DNA from: Candidatus Sulfuritelmatomonas gaucii
GTDB lineage: Bacteria > Acidobacteriota > Terriglobia > Terriglobales > Acidobacteriaceae
Reading direction: 5' to 3'
DNA: 64,000 bases
Assembly: GCA_900290245.1 (NCBI GenBank)
Contig: OKRB01000081.1
Location: 1-64,000, forward strand
The position numbers and the translations under genes were made by a program. Positions 34,966-43,791 of this stretch are shown piece by piece (position 1 is the stretch's first letter; the number at the start of each line of letters is the position of its first letter). The notes beneath the pieces are model-generated. The model had not been told where the DNA came from, did no database searches, and worked only from the letters and a program-made list of their open reading frames with translations.

Positions 34966-36650
34966 CGTTCGTACTTCCAGTCGGGATCATTGGGGTGCTT
35001 CAGGTCCCAGAGCGGCCGGCGGCTGCGCACCACCGGATCAGTGGCGAAGTTATACGGCGGCGGAGGCGACGGCGTGGACCATTCCAGCGTCCAGGCGTCC
35101 CACGGATCGTTGCCGGCCTTCGCGCCGTGAAAATAGCTGTTGATCAGGTTCCAGACGAAGATCAGCACGGCAATACCCTGGACGAAGCCGCCGATGGAGA
35201 CCACCATGTTGAGCGTGCCCCATCCGCGGTCGGCCTCGTAGGTATAGATCGAACGCGGCATTCCGAGAAGCCCAACGAAGTGCATCGTGTCGAAGGTGAC
35301 ATGAAATCCGATCAGGAAGAGCCAGAAGTGCCACTTGCCGAGCCTCTCACTCAACATGCGGCCGGTCACTTTCGGGTACCAATAGTAGATCGCTGCAAAG
35401 ATGCAGAAAACGATTGCGCCCACCAGCACATAGTGGAAGTGCGCAACCACGAAATACGAGTTGTGCAATTGCCAATCCCACGCCGCCACAGAAAGCATGA
35501 TGCCGGTGAGGCCGGCGATGAGGAATTGAAAGAGGAACGCCGTGCAGAAGAGCATGGGCGTGGCAAAACGGATCCTGCCACCCCACAGGGTTGCCAGCCA
35601 GTTGAAGATTTTGATGCCCGTGGGAATGCCGACCATCATCGTGGAAAGAACGAAGAAAGCGTTGCTCACCGAGGTCATGCCGACGGTGAACATGTGGTGC
35701 GCCCACACGGTCAGGCTGATGAAGGCAATGCCCACCGAAGCCGCGACCATCGCCGGATAGCCGAAGATCGCCTTGCGCGAGAAGACGGGAATGATCTCGT
35801 TGGCGATGGCGAATGCAGGCAGCACCAGCACATAGACCTCGGGATGGCCGAAGATCCAGAAGAAGTGCATCCATACCACAGCTGAGCCGCCGGCCTGCGT
35901 ATCGAAGAAGTGGCCGCCGAGATAGCGATCGATGACCAGCATGATCTGCGCGGCGGTCAGCGGCGTGATGGTTATCAGCGTGAGCCCGCTGACCACAAGC
36001 ATGAGCCACGCGAACAGTGGCATACGGAAAAGCGTCATGCCGCGGCAGCGCATGGAGAGGATCGTCGCGATGATGTTGATGGCCGTGCCCAGCGTGCCGA
36101 ATCCGCTCACGACGAGCGCCAGCGCCCAATAATCGGTCGCGTGCCCGGGCGAGAATGCCTTGGCGGTCAGCGGCGCATAAGCCCACCACCCCACGTCGGG
36201 AGCTGCGCCCATGCCATAAAGTCCGAAACCGCCGATAAAGCTGTAGTACAGCAGCAGGCCGCCAAACGCGGTCATCCAGAAGCTGAATGCATTCAGCCGC
36301 GGGAAAGCCATGTCGCGCGCGCCAATCATCAGCGGCACCATGTAATTGGCAAAGCCGAACAAAATCGGCATGCCCACCAGGAAGACCATCGTCGTGCCGT
36401 GCATGGTGAAGAACTCGTTGTAGAGTTCCGGCGAGAGAAAATGCGCATTGGGGACGGCAAGCTGGATGCGGATGGCGAGAGCCTCGACCCCCGCGACAAC
36501 AAGAAAGAATAGCGCATAGACAACATACAGGATGCCCAGCTTCTTGTGGTCGACGGTCACCACCCAGCTATGCAGCCACTCCAGCAGCGCCGCGCCGCGC
36601 GAGGGCGCTGCGTCCAAAGAGCCGGGAATGGGATAGGTCTGGTCGGCCAT
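34962..36650 (-). CDS. ctaD: Cytochrome c oxidase subunit I (caa3, A-type)
   Basis: 562 residues, twelve core helices. Low-spin heme ligand in FTMHGTTM; CuB ligands in IFGHPEVYVLVLP (with the cross-linking tyrosine) and WAHHMFTVGM; the two heme histidines in VAHFHYVLVG. The GHPEV glutamate marks the D-channel of the A1 group. It is the proton-pumping catalytic subunit reducing oxygen to water. Its start lies 13 bp after the subunit II stop, so subunits II, I and III are cotranscribed. Confidence 0.98.
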   Translation of the reverse strand: MADQTYPIPGSLDAAPSRGAALLEWLHSWVVTVDHKKLGILYVVYALFFLVVAGVEALAIRIQLAVPNAHFLSPELYNEFFTMHGTTMVFLVGMPILFGFANYMVPLMIGARDMAFPRLNAFSFWMTAFGGLLLYYSFIGGFGLYGMGAAPDVGWWAYAPLTAKAFSPGHATDYWALALVVSGFGTLGTAINIIATILSMRCRGMTLFRMPLFAWLMLVVSGLTLITITPLTAAQIMLVIDRYLGGHFFDTQAGGSAVVWMHFFWIFGHPEVYVLVLPAFAIANEIIPVFSRKAIFGYPAMVAASVGIAFISLTVWAHHMFTVGMTSVSNAFFVLSTMMVGIPTGIKIFNWLATLWGGRIRFATPMLFCTAFLFQFLIAGLTGIMLSVAAWDWQLHNSYFVVAHFHYVLVGAIVFCIFAAIYYWYPKVTGRMLSERLGKWHFWLFLIGFHVTFDTMHFVGLLGMPRSIYTYEADRGWGTLNMVVSIGGFVQGIAVLIFVWNLINSYFHGAKAGNDPWDAWTLEWSTPSPPPPYNFATDPVVRSRRPLWDLKHPNDPDWKYER

Positions 36651-36663
36651 CGTCTGTCTTCCT

Positions 36664-37710
36664 CTAGTGCAGCGTGGTCAAATAAGCCACCACTTCGTTG
36701 ATCTCCTGATCGCTCAGTTGCATCGCAGGCATTAGCGCGCCGGGTTTGAATGTGTTCGGGTCCTCGATCCAGGCGTGCAGGTTCCGTGGCGTGTTGGCCG
36801 CGGCGCCTGCGGCGATCGTCGCGCGGCTCATCAGGTGCGTCAGGTCGGGGCCGAAGGTTCCATGTGCAGTGGTGCCTTCAATGGTGTGGCAGTTCATGCA
36901 GGCTTCGCTTTCAAAGATGTGTCTGCCTTCGGCAGCGGCCGCATCCTGCACACCCGGCTGCTGCTGATTCTTCGCCCACTCTTCAAATTGCTGCGGTGTG
37001 TCTACATAGACCCGGATGAGCATCTTGGCGTGCTCGATGCCGCAAAACTGCGCGCACTGTCCCACGTATAAGCCTGCCTCTTCCGGATCGATCCACATCT
37101 CGTTTGGATGATTCGGAATCAGGTCGGTTTTCCCACCGAGTTGCGGCACCCAGAAGCTGTGATCCACGTCGGCCGAAAGCAATCGCAAATAGGTCGGCTC
37201 CGGCTGCTGCGAAGTGCTCACGGGCACGTGCAGCTCATTTGCGGTCACTATATTCAGCTTGGGATAGCGGAACTCCCACCAGAACTGGTGGCCGATCACC
37301 GTTACGTCGAGCGCCGATTCAGGTTTCGGCTCATCCTGGATGGCGAAGATGATGCGCGCCGTGGTGAGGAACAGAACCACCACGATCAGCACCGGGATGA
37401 CCGTCCACGCCAGCTCAACCTGTGCACTGCCATAAATCTGCGCCGGTTCGTGCTGTGCGTCCGACTCCCGCTCACGGAACCTGATGATGACAAAAACCAG
37501 TAGCCCCGCAACCACGGCAAAGATAGCTCCAGTGATCAAGAGCACGAACAGCGAAAGGCCGTAGATCTCATGCGCGGGCGTTGATGCGGGCGCCAGAATG
37601 CTGGGCGTCGATTGCGGGCCTTCGGCCGCGGCCTTGAGCCCGGTGACGCACCACAGGGAGAACGCAACAAGCCGGCATCGAATTGAGGAAAGTCTGCGGA
37701 TTTGCTGCAT
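36664..37710 (-). CDS. ctaC: Cytochrome c oxidase subunit II with fused cytochrome c (caa3 type)
   Basis: 348 residues from ATG 37710 (MQQIRRLSSIRCRL, a signal peptide); the open frame reaches 37806 but adds only Arg-rich sequence. Two membrane helices (YGLSLFVLLITGAIFAVVAG; LAWTVIPVLIVVVLF) are followed by the cupredoxin domain. CuA ligands lie in DHSFWVPQLGGKTDL and CAQFCGIEHAKM. The C-terminal heme c domain has CMNCH near 260 and MPAMQLSDQEINEVVAYL. The fused heme c defines caa3 oxidases, which do not depend on a separate soluble cytochrome c. First gene of the operon. Confidence 0.96.
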   Translation of the reverse strand: MQQIRRLSSIRCRLVAFSLWCVTGLKAAAEGPQSTPSILAPASTPAHEIYGLSLFVLLITGAIFAVVAGLLVFVIIRFRERESDAQHEPAQIYGSAQVELAWTVIPVLIVVVLFLTTARIIFAIQDEPKPESALDVTVIGHQFWWEFRYPKLNIVTANELHVPVSTSQQPEPTYLRLLSADVDHSFWVPQLGGKTDLIPNHPNEMWIDPEEAGLYVGQCAQFCGIEHAKMLIRVYVDTPQQFEEWAKNQQQPGVQDAAAAEGRHIFESEACMNCHTIEGTTAHGTFGPDLTHLMSRATIAAGAAANTPRNLHAWIEDPNTFKPGALMPAMQLSDQEINEVVAYLTTLH

Positions 37711-38001
37711 ATTCCTGCGCGTTCCGGTCGCGGATGGGTTGAGCATTGCGGCAGACACAGGCCTGCACGTGCGTCTAAAGGTTGCTGTATTCGCTCTCGC
37801 GAACAAGCTTTGTTTCTTTGTGAGCCGTCTCGCTGATCAGCGCCACCGATTTGATTCGGCGCCATCGGGAAATGCGAGCATCCGAAGTCGATTATAAATC
37901 GTCACCACCGCCGGAATTTGGATGCCGCGGAGGGAAGCCAGTTGCATACGCGCAAAGAAGACAGGAATTTCGCACGATGTGGGAAACTGAAACCAGGTTC
38001 G

Positions 38002-38889
38002 ATGCAAACTTCGCCGGCCAACGTTTCCACCCTTCACATGCTTCTCGCTCACGCCGAGCGTGTGCTTGCGACAGGTCCGCATCCCGAAAAGTCGCGGCGC
38101 GATGCCGAGGTGCTGCTTCTGCATCTCCTGCATAAAAACGCGCCCGGAGCAAATTTGGCCTGGCTCATTGCGCACCAGGACGAGATTGCGTCCGCCGATG
38201 TCGCAAATGCCCTGCGCGAACTCGTGGAGCGCCGCGCCGCCGGCGAGCCGCTCCAGTACATCACCGGCGAGACGGAGTTCTACCATCTGCCCATCGAAGT
38301 AAATCGCGATGTGTTGATTCCGCGGCCGGAGACGGAGTTGCTGGTGGAGAAGGCCGTCGAACTGGCGCGGGATTTTCCGACGCCGAGGATTCTCGATGTC
38401 GGCACGGGTTCCGGCGCCATCGCCATTGCGCTCGCGCATGAGTGTCCCGCCGCGATGGTTACCGCGACAGAGATCTCAGAAGCCGCACTCAAGATCGCGC
38501 GCCGCAACGCAGCAAACATCAGAGTTGCCGACCGCATCCGGTTTTTGCAAGGTGACCTGCTGGAACCTGTAGCGGCCGAGAAGTTCGATCTCGTTGTCTC
38601 AAATCCCCCCTACGTTCCGGAGCGCGACCGCGAATCGCTCTCCGTCGAAGTGCGCGACTTCGAGCCGCCGCAGGCGCTCTTCGCCGGCGAAGACAGCTTG
38701 GCCGTTTACCGCCGTCTCATCCCCGCTGCATTTGATGCGCTTGTATCCGGCGGATTTGTGGTGCTGGAGATCGGCTACGGACAAAAGGAGAGCGTCGCCG
38801 CGCTGCTCGCGAACTCCGGATTCACCGAGACTCATTTCACGCCCGACCTGCAGGGGATTCCGCGCATCGCCTCGGCCCGCCGGCCGTGA
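38002..38889 (+). CDS. prmC: Peptide chain release factor glutamine N5-methyltransferase
   Basis: 295 residues from ATG 38002. It methylates the GGQ glutamine of release factors. Motifs: the N-terminal helical domain with RRAAGEPLQYITGETEFYHL and VLIPRPETELLVEKA, the SAM loop ILDVGTGSGAIAIALA, and the catalytic NPPY in DLVVSNPPYVPE. The length matches E. coli PrmC. The frame upstream of 38002 (to 37918) has no family resemblance. No prfA is next to it. It is divergent from the respiratory operon, with about 290 bp between starts. Confidence 0.95.
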   Translation: MQTSPANVSTLHMLLAHAERVLATGPHPEKSRRDAEVLLLHLLHKNAPGANLAWLIAHQDEIASADVANALRELVERRAAGEPLQYITGETEFYHLPIEVNRDVLIPRPETELLVEKAVELARDFPTPRILDVGTGSGAIAIALAHECPAAMVTATEISEAALKIARRNAANIRVADRIRFLQGDLLEPVAAEKFDLVVSNPPYVPERDRESLSVEVRDFEPPQALFAGEDSLAVYRRLIPAAFDALVSGGFVVLEIGYGQKESVAALLANSGFTETHFTPDLQGIPRIASARRP

Positions 38890-38976
38890 TTCCATTCGAG
38901 AATTCGATGAATCAGGATGTGAGGCCCCGGTTTGCGATCGGTGCCGTCTCGCGGAAGTGAACGCAATTTGGCTGCG

Positions 38977-39495
38977 TCAATGCGCTCGCCCGCTCTTGTT
39001 CAACTCCTTGTGAAACCCAAGATCGCGTCCCGTCAGGCTCTTCGTGATGTAGGCGATCTGTCCGTAGTGCAAACCGAAATGCTCAACAACCTGGTAGACC
39101 GCGTCGAGCCCGCGCACGTGGTAGCCCTGAATCTCGTAGGGCGCCAACAGCTCAGCGACCGTGAGCCGATCCAGCACCGCCGCAGCCGCATCCAGCGTAG
39201 CGCTCAGCTTGGCCAGCAGCTCCGCCGCGATTGCGCCTTCTTTGGCCGCGAATTCCGCCGGCCGGTCGCGCTTGTCCTCATCCTTGTTGAACGACGCCAC
39301 CAGCCATTGCCGCACATTGCCGTTCAAATGCAGCAGCAGATTGCCGATCGAATTTGATGCCGGATTGGGCCGCCACCACAGCTGCTCAGGTGTCAGCGGC
39401 GCGACGCATTCCCTCAGCCGCGGCCAATACTGGTTAAGCAGTTTCTTCCGCGAGAATTCAAGAAACAGCGTTGCAAGTTCGTCGGTTGCTGCCAT
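38977..39495 (-). CDS. DinB-like / DUF1572 four-helix protein
   Basis: 172 residues from ATG 39495, with GGAGG about 11 nt upstream. The four-helix layout and histidines resemble the DinB/YfiT superfamily: NSIGNLLLHLNGNVRQWLVAS and VYQVVEHFGLHYGQIAYI give the three histidines that usually bind a metal (His near 58, 136 and 140). Such proteins include thiol transferases and stress proteins, but DUF1572 members are uncharacterised. It sits directly downstream of ndk on the same strand, 37 bp after its stop. Confidence 0.85.
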   Translation of the reverse strand: MAATDELATLFLEFSRKKLLNQYWPRLRECVAPLTPEQLWWRPNPASNSIGNLLLHLNGNVRQWLVASFNKDEDKRDRPAEFAAKEGAIAAELLAKLSATLDAAAAVLDRLTVAELLAPYEIQGYHVRGLDAVYQVVEHFGLHYGQIAYITKSLTGRDLGFHKELNKSGRAH

Positions 39496-39532
39496 CGGAA
39501 ATCCGCCCTCCTCTGTTTGCTCCGCCACTTCG

Positions 39533-39955
39533 TCAGCCCTGGATCAGCTCGTAGCCTGCGAACCAGTAGCCGGTTTCAAACGCGGCAGTCTCTTCGGCGT
39601 CGGAGCCGTGAATCGCGTTCTCCTGGATCGAGCTGGCAAATTTTTTCCGGATGGTTCCCTCTTCGGCGTTCGCAGGATTGGTCGCTCCCATCAGCCGGCG
39701 CAGGTCCGCGATCGCATTGTCCTTCTCCAGAACCATGAGAATCAGCGGACCGGACGACATAAATGTAGTCAGGCTATCGAAAAAAGGCCTTTCGTGATGC
39801 ACTGCGTAAAAGCCCTCGGCCTCGCGCTTTGAAATCGACTGTTTCCTGATGGCGACGATGCGGAAACCAGCCTTGTTGATCTCGGCCAGAATCGCTCCGG
39901 CAAATCCCTTGCCCACCGCGTCTGGCTTGATGATGCTCAACGTACGTTGCGGCAC
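39533..39955 (-). CDS. ndk: Nucleoside diphosphate kinase
   Basis: 140 residues from GTG 39955, the standard length, starting [20 protein letters not shown] lies 10 nt upstream. It balances nucleoside triphosphate pools through a phosphohistidine (His in [13 protein letters not shown]). Other marks: [16 protein letters not shown] and [20 protein letters not shown] at 39988 in the same frame would add 11 residues and has the hexamer TAAAAT 6 nt before it. I read that hexamer as a -10 whose transcript starts near 39988 and carries the ribosome site for 39955. Confidence 0.95.
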   Translation of the reverse strand: MPQRTLSIIKPDAVGKGFAGAILAEINKAGFRIVAIRKQSISKREAEGFYAVHHERPFFDSLTTFMSSGPLILMVLEKDNAIADLRRLMGATNPANAEEGTIRKKFASSIQENAIHGSDAEETAAFETGYWFAGYELIQG

Positions 39956-40241
39956 TCGGATTTCACTCCTTCTTGTGGGTTTCTCCACAGGTTCATTTTA
40001 GTAGGCAGGCATGCAGAAATGCCGCTTTCCCGAGCATTTTGAGCGATTTAGATGATTTAGTTACTTTCGCTCAATGTTCGAAAGAGCGATAACTTATCCC
40101 CCAAAAGGGGTATTCCTGCCACCCCCTTCTGCGCTCGCAAGCACTCTGTTTTCTGCTATTAATAGAAATGTATTCAAGAGTGTTCCGGGCTCGGTCACCT
40201 GAATCCTCAGTTTCCGATGTCCGTTTTGGGGATCACGATTG

Positions 40242-40757
40242 ATGCTGTTAGTCCTTCAAATTGCGGTTGTGGTTGCGGTCGCGTTCTATCTCGCGCGTTG
40301 GCGCAGGAACGTGCAACGCCACAACTCCCAGTCATGGGAAGCATTGCTCGCCAAGCTTCGCCCCGAGTGGAGCGCGCGTGAGCTGAGCGATCACTTCCTC
40401 TGGCAGGAAGGACTGAGCGCCACTCCTGAAGATGCATGGCAGCGCATGGAAGGCCCGAAAGGCCTTTGGGTGATGTATCAGAACGCGCGGGTCATGCTCG
40501 AGATGGCGGATTTTGCCGCAAAGCATTGCGAAGGCGTTGACCGCCTGCTGGTAGAAACACTGCACAGCGACGCCATGCAGATTCGCGTATGCGTCCTGAC
40601 GGCTCTTACTCAATATGCATTCACTCAAGCCAGTGAAGGCGTTCGCGTGAATGCCTTCCGCGCTGCCGCAATGTACACCGGCATGGCCGCCCGCATGACG
40701 CAGTTGTTGCAGGAATACGCGGCCACCATGGTTCCGGACTTCGTTGCCGCGATGTAA
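40242..40757 (+). CDS. Hypothetical membrane-anchored protein
   Basis: 171 residues from ATG 40242. A single N-terminal helix (MLLVLQIAVVVAVAFYLARW) is followed by basic RRNVQRH, so the rest is probably cytoplasmic. The rest is mainly helical, with HFLWQEGLSATPEDAWQRME, MYQNARVMLEMADFAAKHCE and a C-terminal MAARMTQLLQEYAATMVPDF. I recognise no family. The gene is monocistronic with a terminator 24 bp after its stop. The upstream region (39989-40241) holds an 8-bp inverted repeat, TTGAGCGA/TCGCTCAA, at 40039-40074. Confidence 0.8.
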   Translation: MLLVLQIAVVVAVAFYLARWRRNVQRHNSQSWEALLAKLRPEWSARELSDHFLWQEGLSATPEDAWQRMEGPKGLWVMYQNARVMLEMADFAAKHCEGVDRLLVETLHSDAMQIRVCVLTALTQYAFTQASEGVRVNAFRAAAMYTGMAARMTQLLQEYAATMVPDFVAAM

Positions 40758-40780
40758 CCCCGTTTCCTCCTCGAACCAAT

Positions 40781-40812
40781 GAACCCCGGCTGCGGCCGGG
40801 GTTCTTGATTTT
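40781..40812 (+). terminator. Rho-independent terminator
   Basis: A 10-bp perfect stem (GAACCCCGGC paired with GCCGGGGTTC) with the loop TGCG, followed by TTGATTTT. It ends transcription of the hypothetical gene upstream. Confidence 0.85.
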
Positions 40813-40889
40813 GACGCAAAGTTAAAATCCGTTACCGGTGCCTCGCCGATCCTCTTTCGCCGGAAGTCAAGCCCACGGCAGCAATCGTT

Positions 40890-41867
40890 TCATGCCGGGT
40901 TGGCGGCGATGAATTCGTTGATCCGCGTGTACTCGTCCTGGCTGAGCCGGAAGCTGAGCGCGGGCGCCGTTTCTTCCACCTGCTTTGCGCTGCGTCCGCC
41001 CACGATGGCGCCGGTGATTGCCGGGTTGTGCAGCGTCCAAGCCACGGCCACAACCCCCGGGAGCACGCCATGGACCCGGCCGATCTCGCGCAGCAGTTCC
41101 ACCAGCCGCAGATTGCGGCTCAGGCGCGGTTCGCTGAATTCCACGTTTTTGCGCCGCCAATCGTCAGCGGGTAGCGCAGCCGCGCGCTCCGCCGTCATCT
41201 TGCCCGCAAGCATGCCTGAGAGCATGGGCGAGTAATTGATCACGCAGATACCGTTGGCATGCGCGAAGGGTAGGATGGTTTCCTCAGCAGCACGGCGCAG
41301 CATGGAGTAAGGCGGTTGCAGGCTGGTGATCGGCGCGATCTTCTGGATGCGCTTCATCTGCTCGACATTGAAGTTCGAAACGCCGATCCAGCGCACCTTG
41401 CCTTGCTCCCGGAAGCGTGCGAGTGTCTCCCATGCCGCTTCGATCTGATCTTCCGGATCAGGCCAGTGGATCTGGTAGAGATCGATGGTTTCCACGCCCA
41501 GCCTGCGCAGTGAATCATGCAGTTCCGCCGTCAGCGAATCGGCGCCGAGATTGCTGTAAATGGAGCCGTCGGAATTCCAGCGGCGGGAACACTTGGTGAA
41601 GATGTACGGCTTGTGCGGCGCGGATTTCACAGCGCGCGCCACGACTTCCTCGGAGTGACCGAGACCATAAACGGCCGCGGTATCGATCCAGTTGATGCCC
41701 AGGTCGAGCGCACAATGGATCGCGGCAATCGAGTCGTTGTCGTCCTGCGGTCCCCAGGCATATTGCCAGTCGCTGCCGCCGATAGCCCATGCGCCCAGGC
41801 CGATGGAGGTCAGTTGCAGATCGGAGTTGCCAAGAGTGCGGAGAGAAAGGGAAGCGGCTTGAGTCAT
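40890..41867 (-). CDS. Aldo/keto reductase
   Basis: 325 residues forming an (alpha/beta)8 barrel. The catalytic tetrad is recognisable: Asp and Tyr in INWIDTAAVYGLGHSEE, Lys in YIFTKCSRR, His in IDLYQIHWPD. GVSNFNVEQMKRI and the C-terminal NADPH site (IVGGRSAKQVEETAPAL) match the family. It reduces carbonyls with NADPH; the substrate is not predictable. There is no Shine-Dalgarno; TATCTT lies 6 nt before the ATG, so the mRNA may be leaderless. The mqnC gene is 52 bp upstream on the same strand. Confidence 0.94.
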   Translation of the reverse strand: MTQAASLSLRTLGNSDLQLTSIGLGAWAIGGSDWQYAWGPQDDNDSIAAIHCALDLGINWIDTAAVYGLGHSEEVVARAVKSAPHKPYIFTKCSRRWNSDGSIYSNLGADSLTAELHDSLRRLGVETIDLYQIHWPDPEDQIEAAWETLARFREQGKVRWIGVSNFNVEQMKRIQKIAPITSLQPPYSMLRRAAEETILPFAHANGICVINYSPMLSGMLAGKMTAERAAALPADDWRRKNVEFSEPRLSRNLRLVELLREIGRVHGVLPGVVAVAWTLHNPAITGAIVGGRSAKQVEETAPALSFRLSQDEYTRINEFIAANPA

Positions 41868-41919
41868 GACATCAAGATAGATGCTCGGAGTGGGTAGCGC
41901 GACGCGAAAAGCGCGGCGC

Positions 41920-42981
41920 TCAGTTCAAAAACATCGTCCGATACAGCGTGTCGCGCTGCACCGGCTTGAAACCTGCGTCGCGAATAATTCGGCGCAGCTC
42001 TTCTTCAGTGGTGCAGTTCGACGTCCCGGCGGCGCGCACGACATTTTCTTCCAGCATCACCGAACCCACGTCGTTGCCGCCGAAATGCAGCCCAAGCTCC
42101 AGCACCTTCAATCCCTGCGTCACCCAGCTCGCCTGCACGTTCTCGATGTTGTCGAGATAAAGCCGCGCGATGGCGAGCACCTTCAGATACTCGACACTCG
42201 TCGCTTCGTCCCAGCCGTGCCCGCCAAGCGCAGTGTTCTTGGGCTGGAAACTCCACGGGATGAAAGCCGTGAATCCACCCGTCTCTTCCTGCAACCGCCG
42301 CACTACTTCAAAGTGGTTAATCCGCTGGTCGAAACTTTCGCCCACGCCGAACATCATGGTCGCCGTAGTCCTCATGCCGAGCTGATGAGCCGTCCGGTGC
42401 ACGCTCACCCAATCCTCTGTGTCGCACTTGAGGCGCGCGATGCGATGCCGCACCTCGTCGTCGAGAATCTCCGCGCCGCCGCCGGGAATGGAATCAAGGC
42501 CGGCGTCGCGCAGTCGCGCAATCGTGGTTCGCAGATCGAGCCCCGAGTACTCCGCAATGGCGAGCACCTCAGAAGCCGAAAGACAATGCAGCCAGATCTG
42601 CGGAAGGCGCTGCTTTATGCCGCGGAACAACCCCTCGAACCATTCGATCTTGAGATCCGGGTGAATGCCGCCCTGCATCAGCACGCCGGTCCCGCCCATC
42701 TCGATGGTCTCTGCGATTTTCTCGTAGATCTTTTCGAAATCGAGAATGTAGCCCTCATCGGAGCGCGGATCGAGCTTTCCGGCCCGGGGCAACGGGCGAT
42801 AGAAGGCGCAGAAAGTGCAGTACTCGGTGCAGAAGTTGGTGTAGTTGATGTTCCGATCGATGATGTAAGTAACAACGCCCTCAGGATGCAGGCGCCGGCG
42901 CACCGCATCGGCCTCAAATCCCAAACCGATCAGGTCGGGAGAATGAAAGTAATCGAGAGCCTGCTGGCGCGTGATCGGCAT
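41920..42981 (-). CDS. mqnC: Cyclic dehypoxanthinyl futalosine synthase (menaquinone futalosine pathway)
   Basis: 353 residues. A radical SAM enzyme that cyclises dehypoxanthine futalosine. The cluster motif is CTEYCTFCAFYRPL (CxxxCxxC). Other family marks: INYTNFC, MGGTGVLMQGGIHPDLKIEW, LDSIPGGGAEILDDEVRHRI and FIPWSFQPKNTAL. The length is normal. It shows that this organism makes menaquinone by the futalosine route, the probable substrate of the bc complex in the window. TAAAAT lies 6 nt before the ATG with no ribosome site, so a leaderless mRNA is likely. Other mqn genes are not in the window. Confidence 0.95.
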   Translation of the reverse strand: MPITRQQALDYFHSPDLIGLGFEADAVRRRLHPEGVVTYIIDRNINYTNFCTEYCTFCAFYRPLPRAGKLDPRSDEGYILDFEKIYEKIAETIEMGGTGVLMQGGIHPDLKIEWFEGLFRGIKQRLPQIWLHCLSASEVLAIAEYSGLDLRTTIARLRDAGLDSIPGGGAEILDDEVRHRIARLKCDTEDWVSVHRTAHQLGMRTTATMMFGVGESFDQRINHFEVVRRLQEETGGFTAFIPWSFQPKNTALGGHGWDEATSVEYLKVLAIARLYLDNIENVQASWVTQGLKVLELGLHFGGNDVGSVMLEENVVRAAGTSNCTTEEELRRIIRDAGFKPVQRDTLYRTMFLN

Positions 42982-43039
42982 AGTTTCATTTTACAGGGGT
43001 GAAAGACCAACGCTCGGAGATCGCCCATCAGGATGAGCA

Positions 43040-43183
43040 CTACCGAGGCCGGAAGAGAAAAATGCCGCGCGTATGCAGCGGGCGTCCCTGCACGCGAGCA
43101 AGATTCGACGCCGTCGAGACTCCGTTGAACAACACAAAGAAGTCGAGAAATGCCCGGAAAAAGCTTCTGTTTTTAACGGCCAT
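43040..43183 (-). CDS. Possible small protein (47 residues), uncertain
   Basis: A short frame starts at ATG 43183 with AGAGGG about 10 nt upstream: MAVKNRSFFRAFLDFFVLFN, then GVSTASNLARVQGRPLHTRG, ending FRPR. The start, an amphipathic aromatic helix followed by a small basic region, looks like acidobacterial small proteins of about 60 residues, but the end seems short or frame-shifted. It lies alone between mqnC and the asparaginase gene. It may be chance. Confidence 0.3.
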   Translation of the reverse strand: MAVKNRSFFRAFLDFFVLFNGVSTASNLARVQGRPLHTRGIFLFRPR

Positions 43184-43276
43184 CGGGGAAGAACCCTCTG
43201 ATGCGATTTTTACCCGCCCTCAGATACTTGGATCGAGTAACCGACCCGGCGGTTGCAGAAAATGCTGCGGCCAGGC

Positions 43277-43780
43277 CTACGTCCGCACGAACGTGGCTTT
43301 GCTCTTGTCCTTGCACACATGGCTGACGGGAAACACCTGCCCGTGCATGACGACGTATACGCCGGGCGAAAGCAGGCGCGCCGCAAACAGGCTCTCAGTC
43401 AGATTTTGCAGAGCGTCGCTGCCCTCGAATCCCAGTGGCGTCATCGCGCCGGTCAGGATCACAGGCACTTTAAGATCTTCGAACGCGCGTTCAAGAAAAA
43501 CTCCGGTTTCCACCATGGTGTCGGTGCCGTGCGAAATCACGAGGGGCACACCTTCCGGCAGAAGCTCGGCCACTTGATCCCGCACCTCTCCGCGATCGGC
43601 GTCAGTCATCTCCAGGCTGTCTTTGTTCATCAGCTGGATCGTGCGAATCTCCGCATCGGGCAGGCGTAGCATGCGCAGATAGCGGTCCAGCTTGGCTGCG
43701 CGATTTTCAACGGAGCCACTCTGCTCCGAGTAGACCTTTTCAATCGTCCCGCCTGTCGAAAGCAAATAAATGCGCTGCAT
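43277..43780 (-). CDS. Short asparaginase-family protein (N-terminal domain only)
   Basis: 167 residues from ATG 43780 (MQRIYLLSTGGTIEKVYSEQ). Both catalytic threonine motifs of the L-asparaginase N-domain are present: STGGTIEKV near residue 9 and ISHGTDTMVETG near 84, with VPVILTGAMTPLGFEGSDAL after. Normal asparaginases have about 330 residues; the whole C-terminal domain is absent. Stand-alone N-domain proteins exist, so this need not be a fragment. Whether it hydrolyses asparagine is unknown. galE ends 11 bp upstream on the same strand. Confidence 0.85.
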   Translation of the reverse strand: MQRIYLLSTGGTIEKVYSEQSGSVENRAAKLDRYLRMLRLPDAEIRTIQLMNKDSLEMTDADRGEVRDQVAELLPEGVPLVISHGTDTMVETGVFLERAFEDLKVPVILTGAMTPLGFEGSDALQNLTESLFAARLLSPGVYVVMHGQVFPVSHVCKDKSKATFVRT

Positions 43781-43791
43781 CGGTCTACCCG

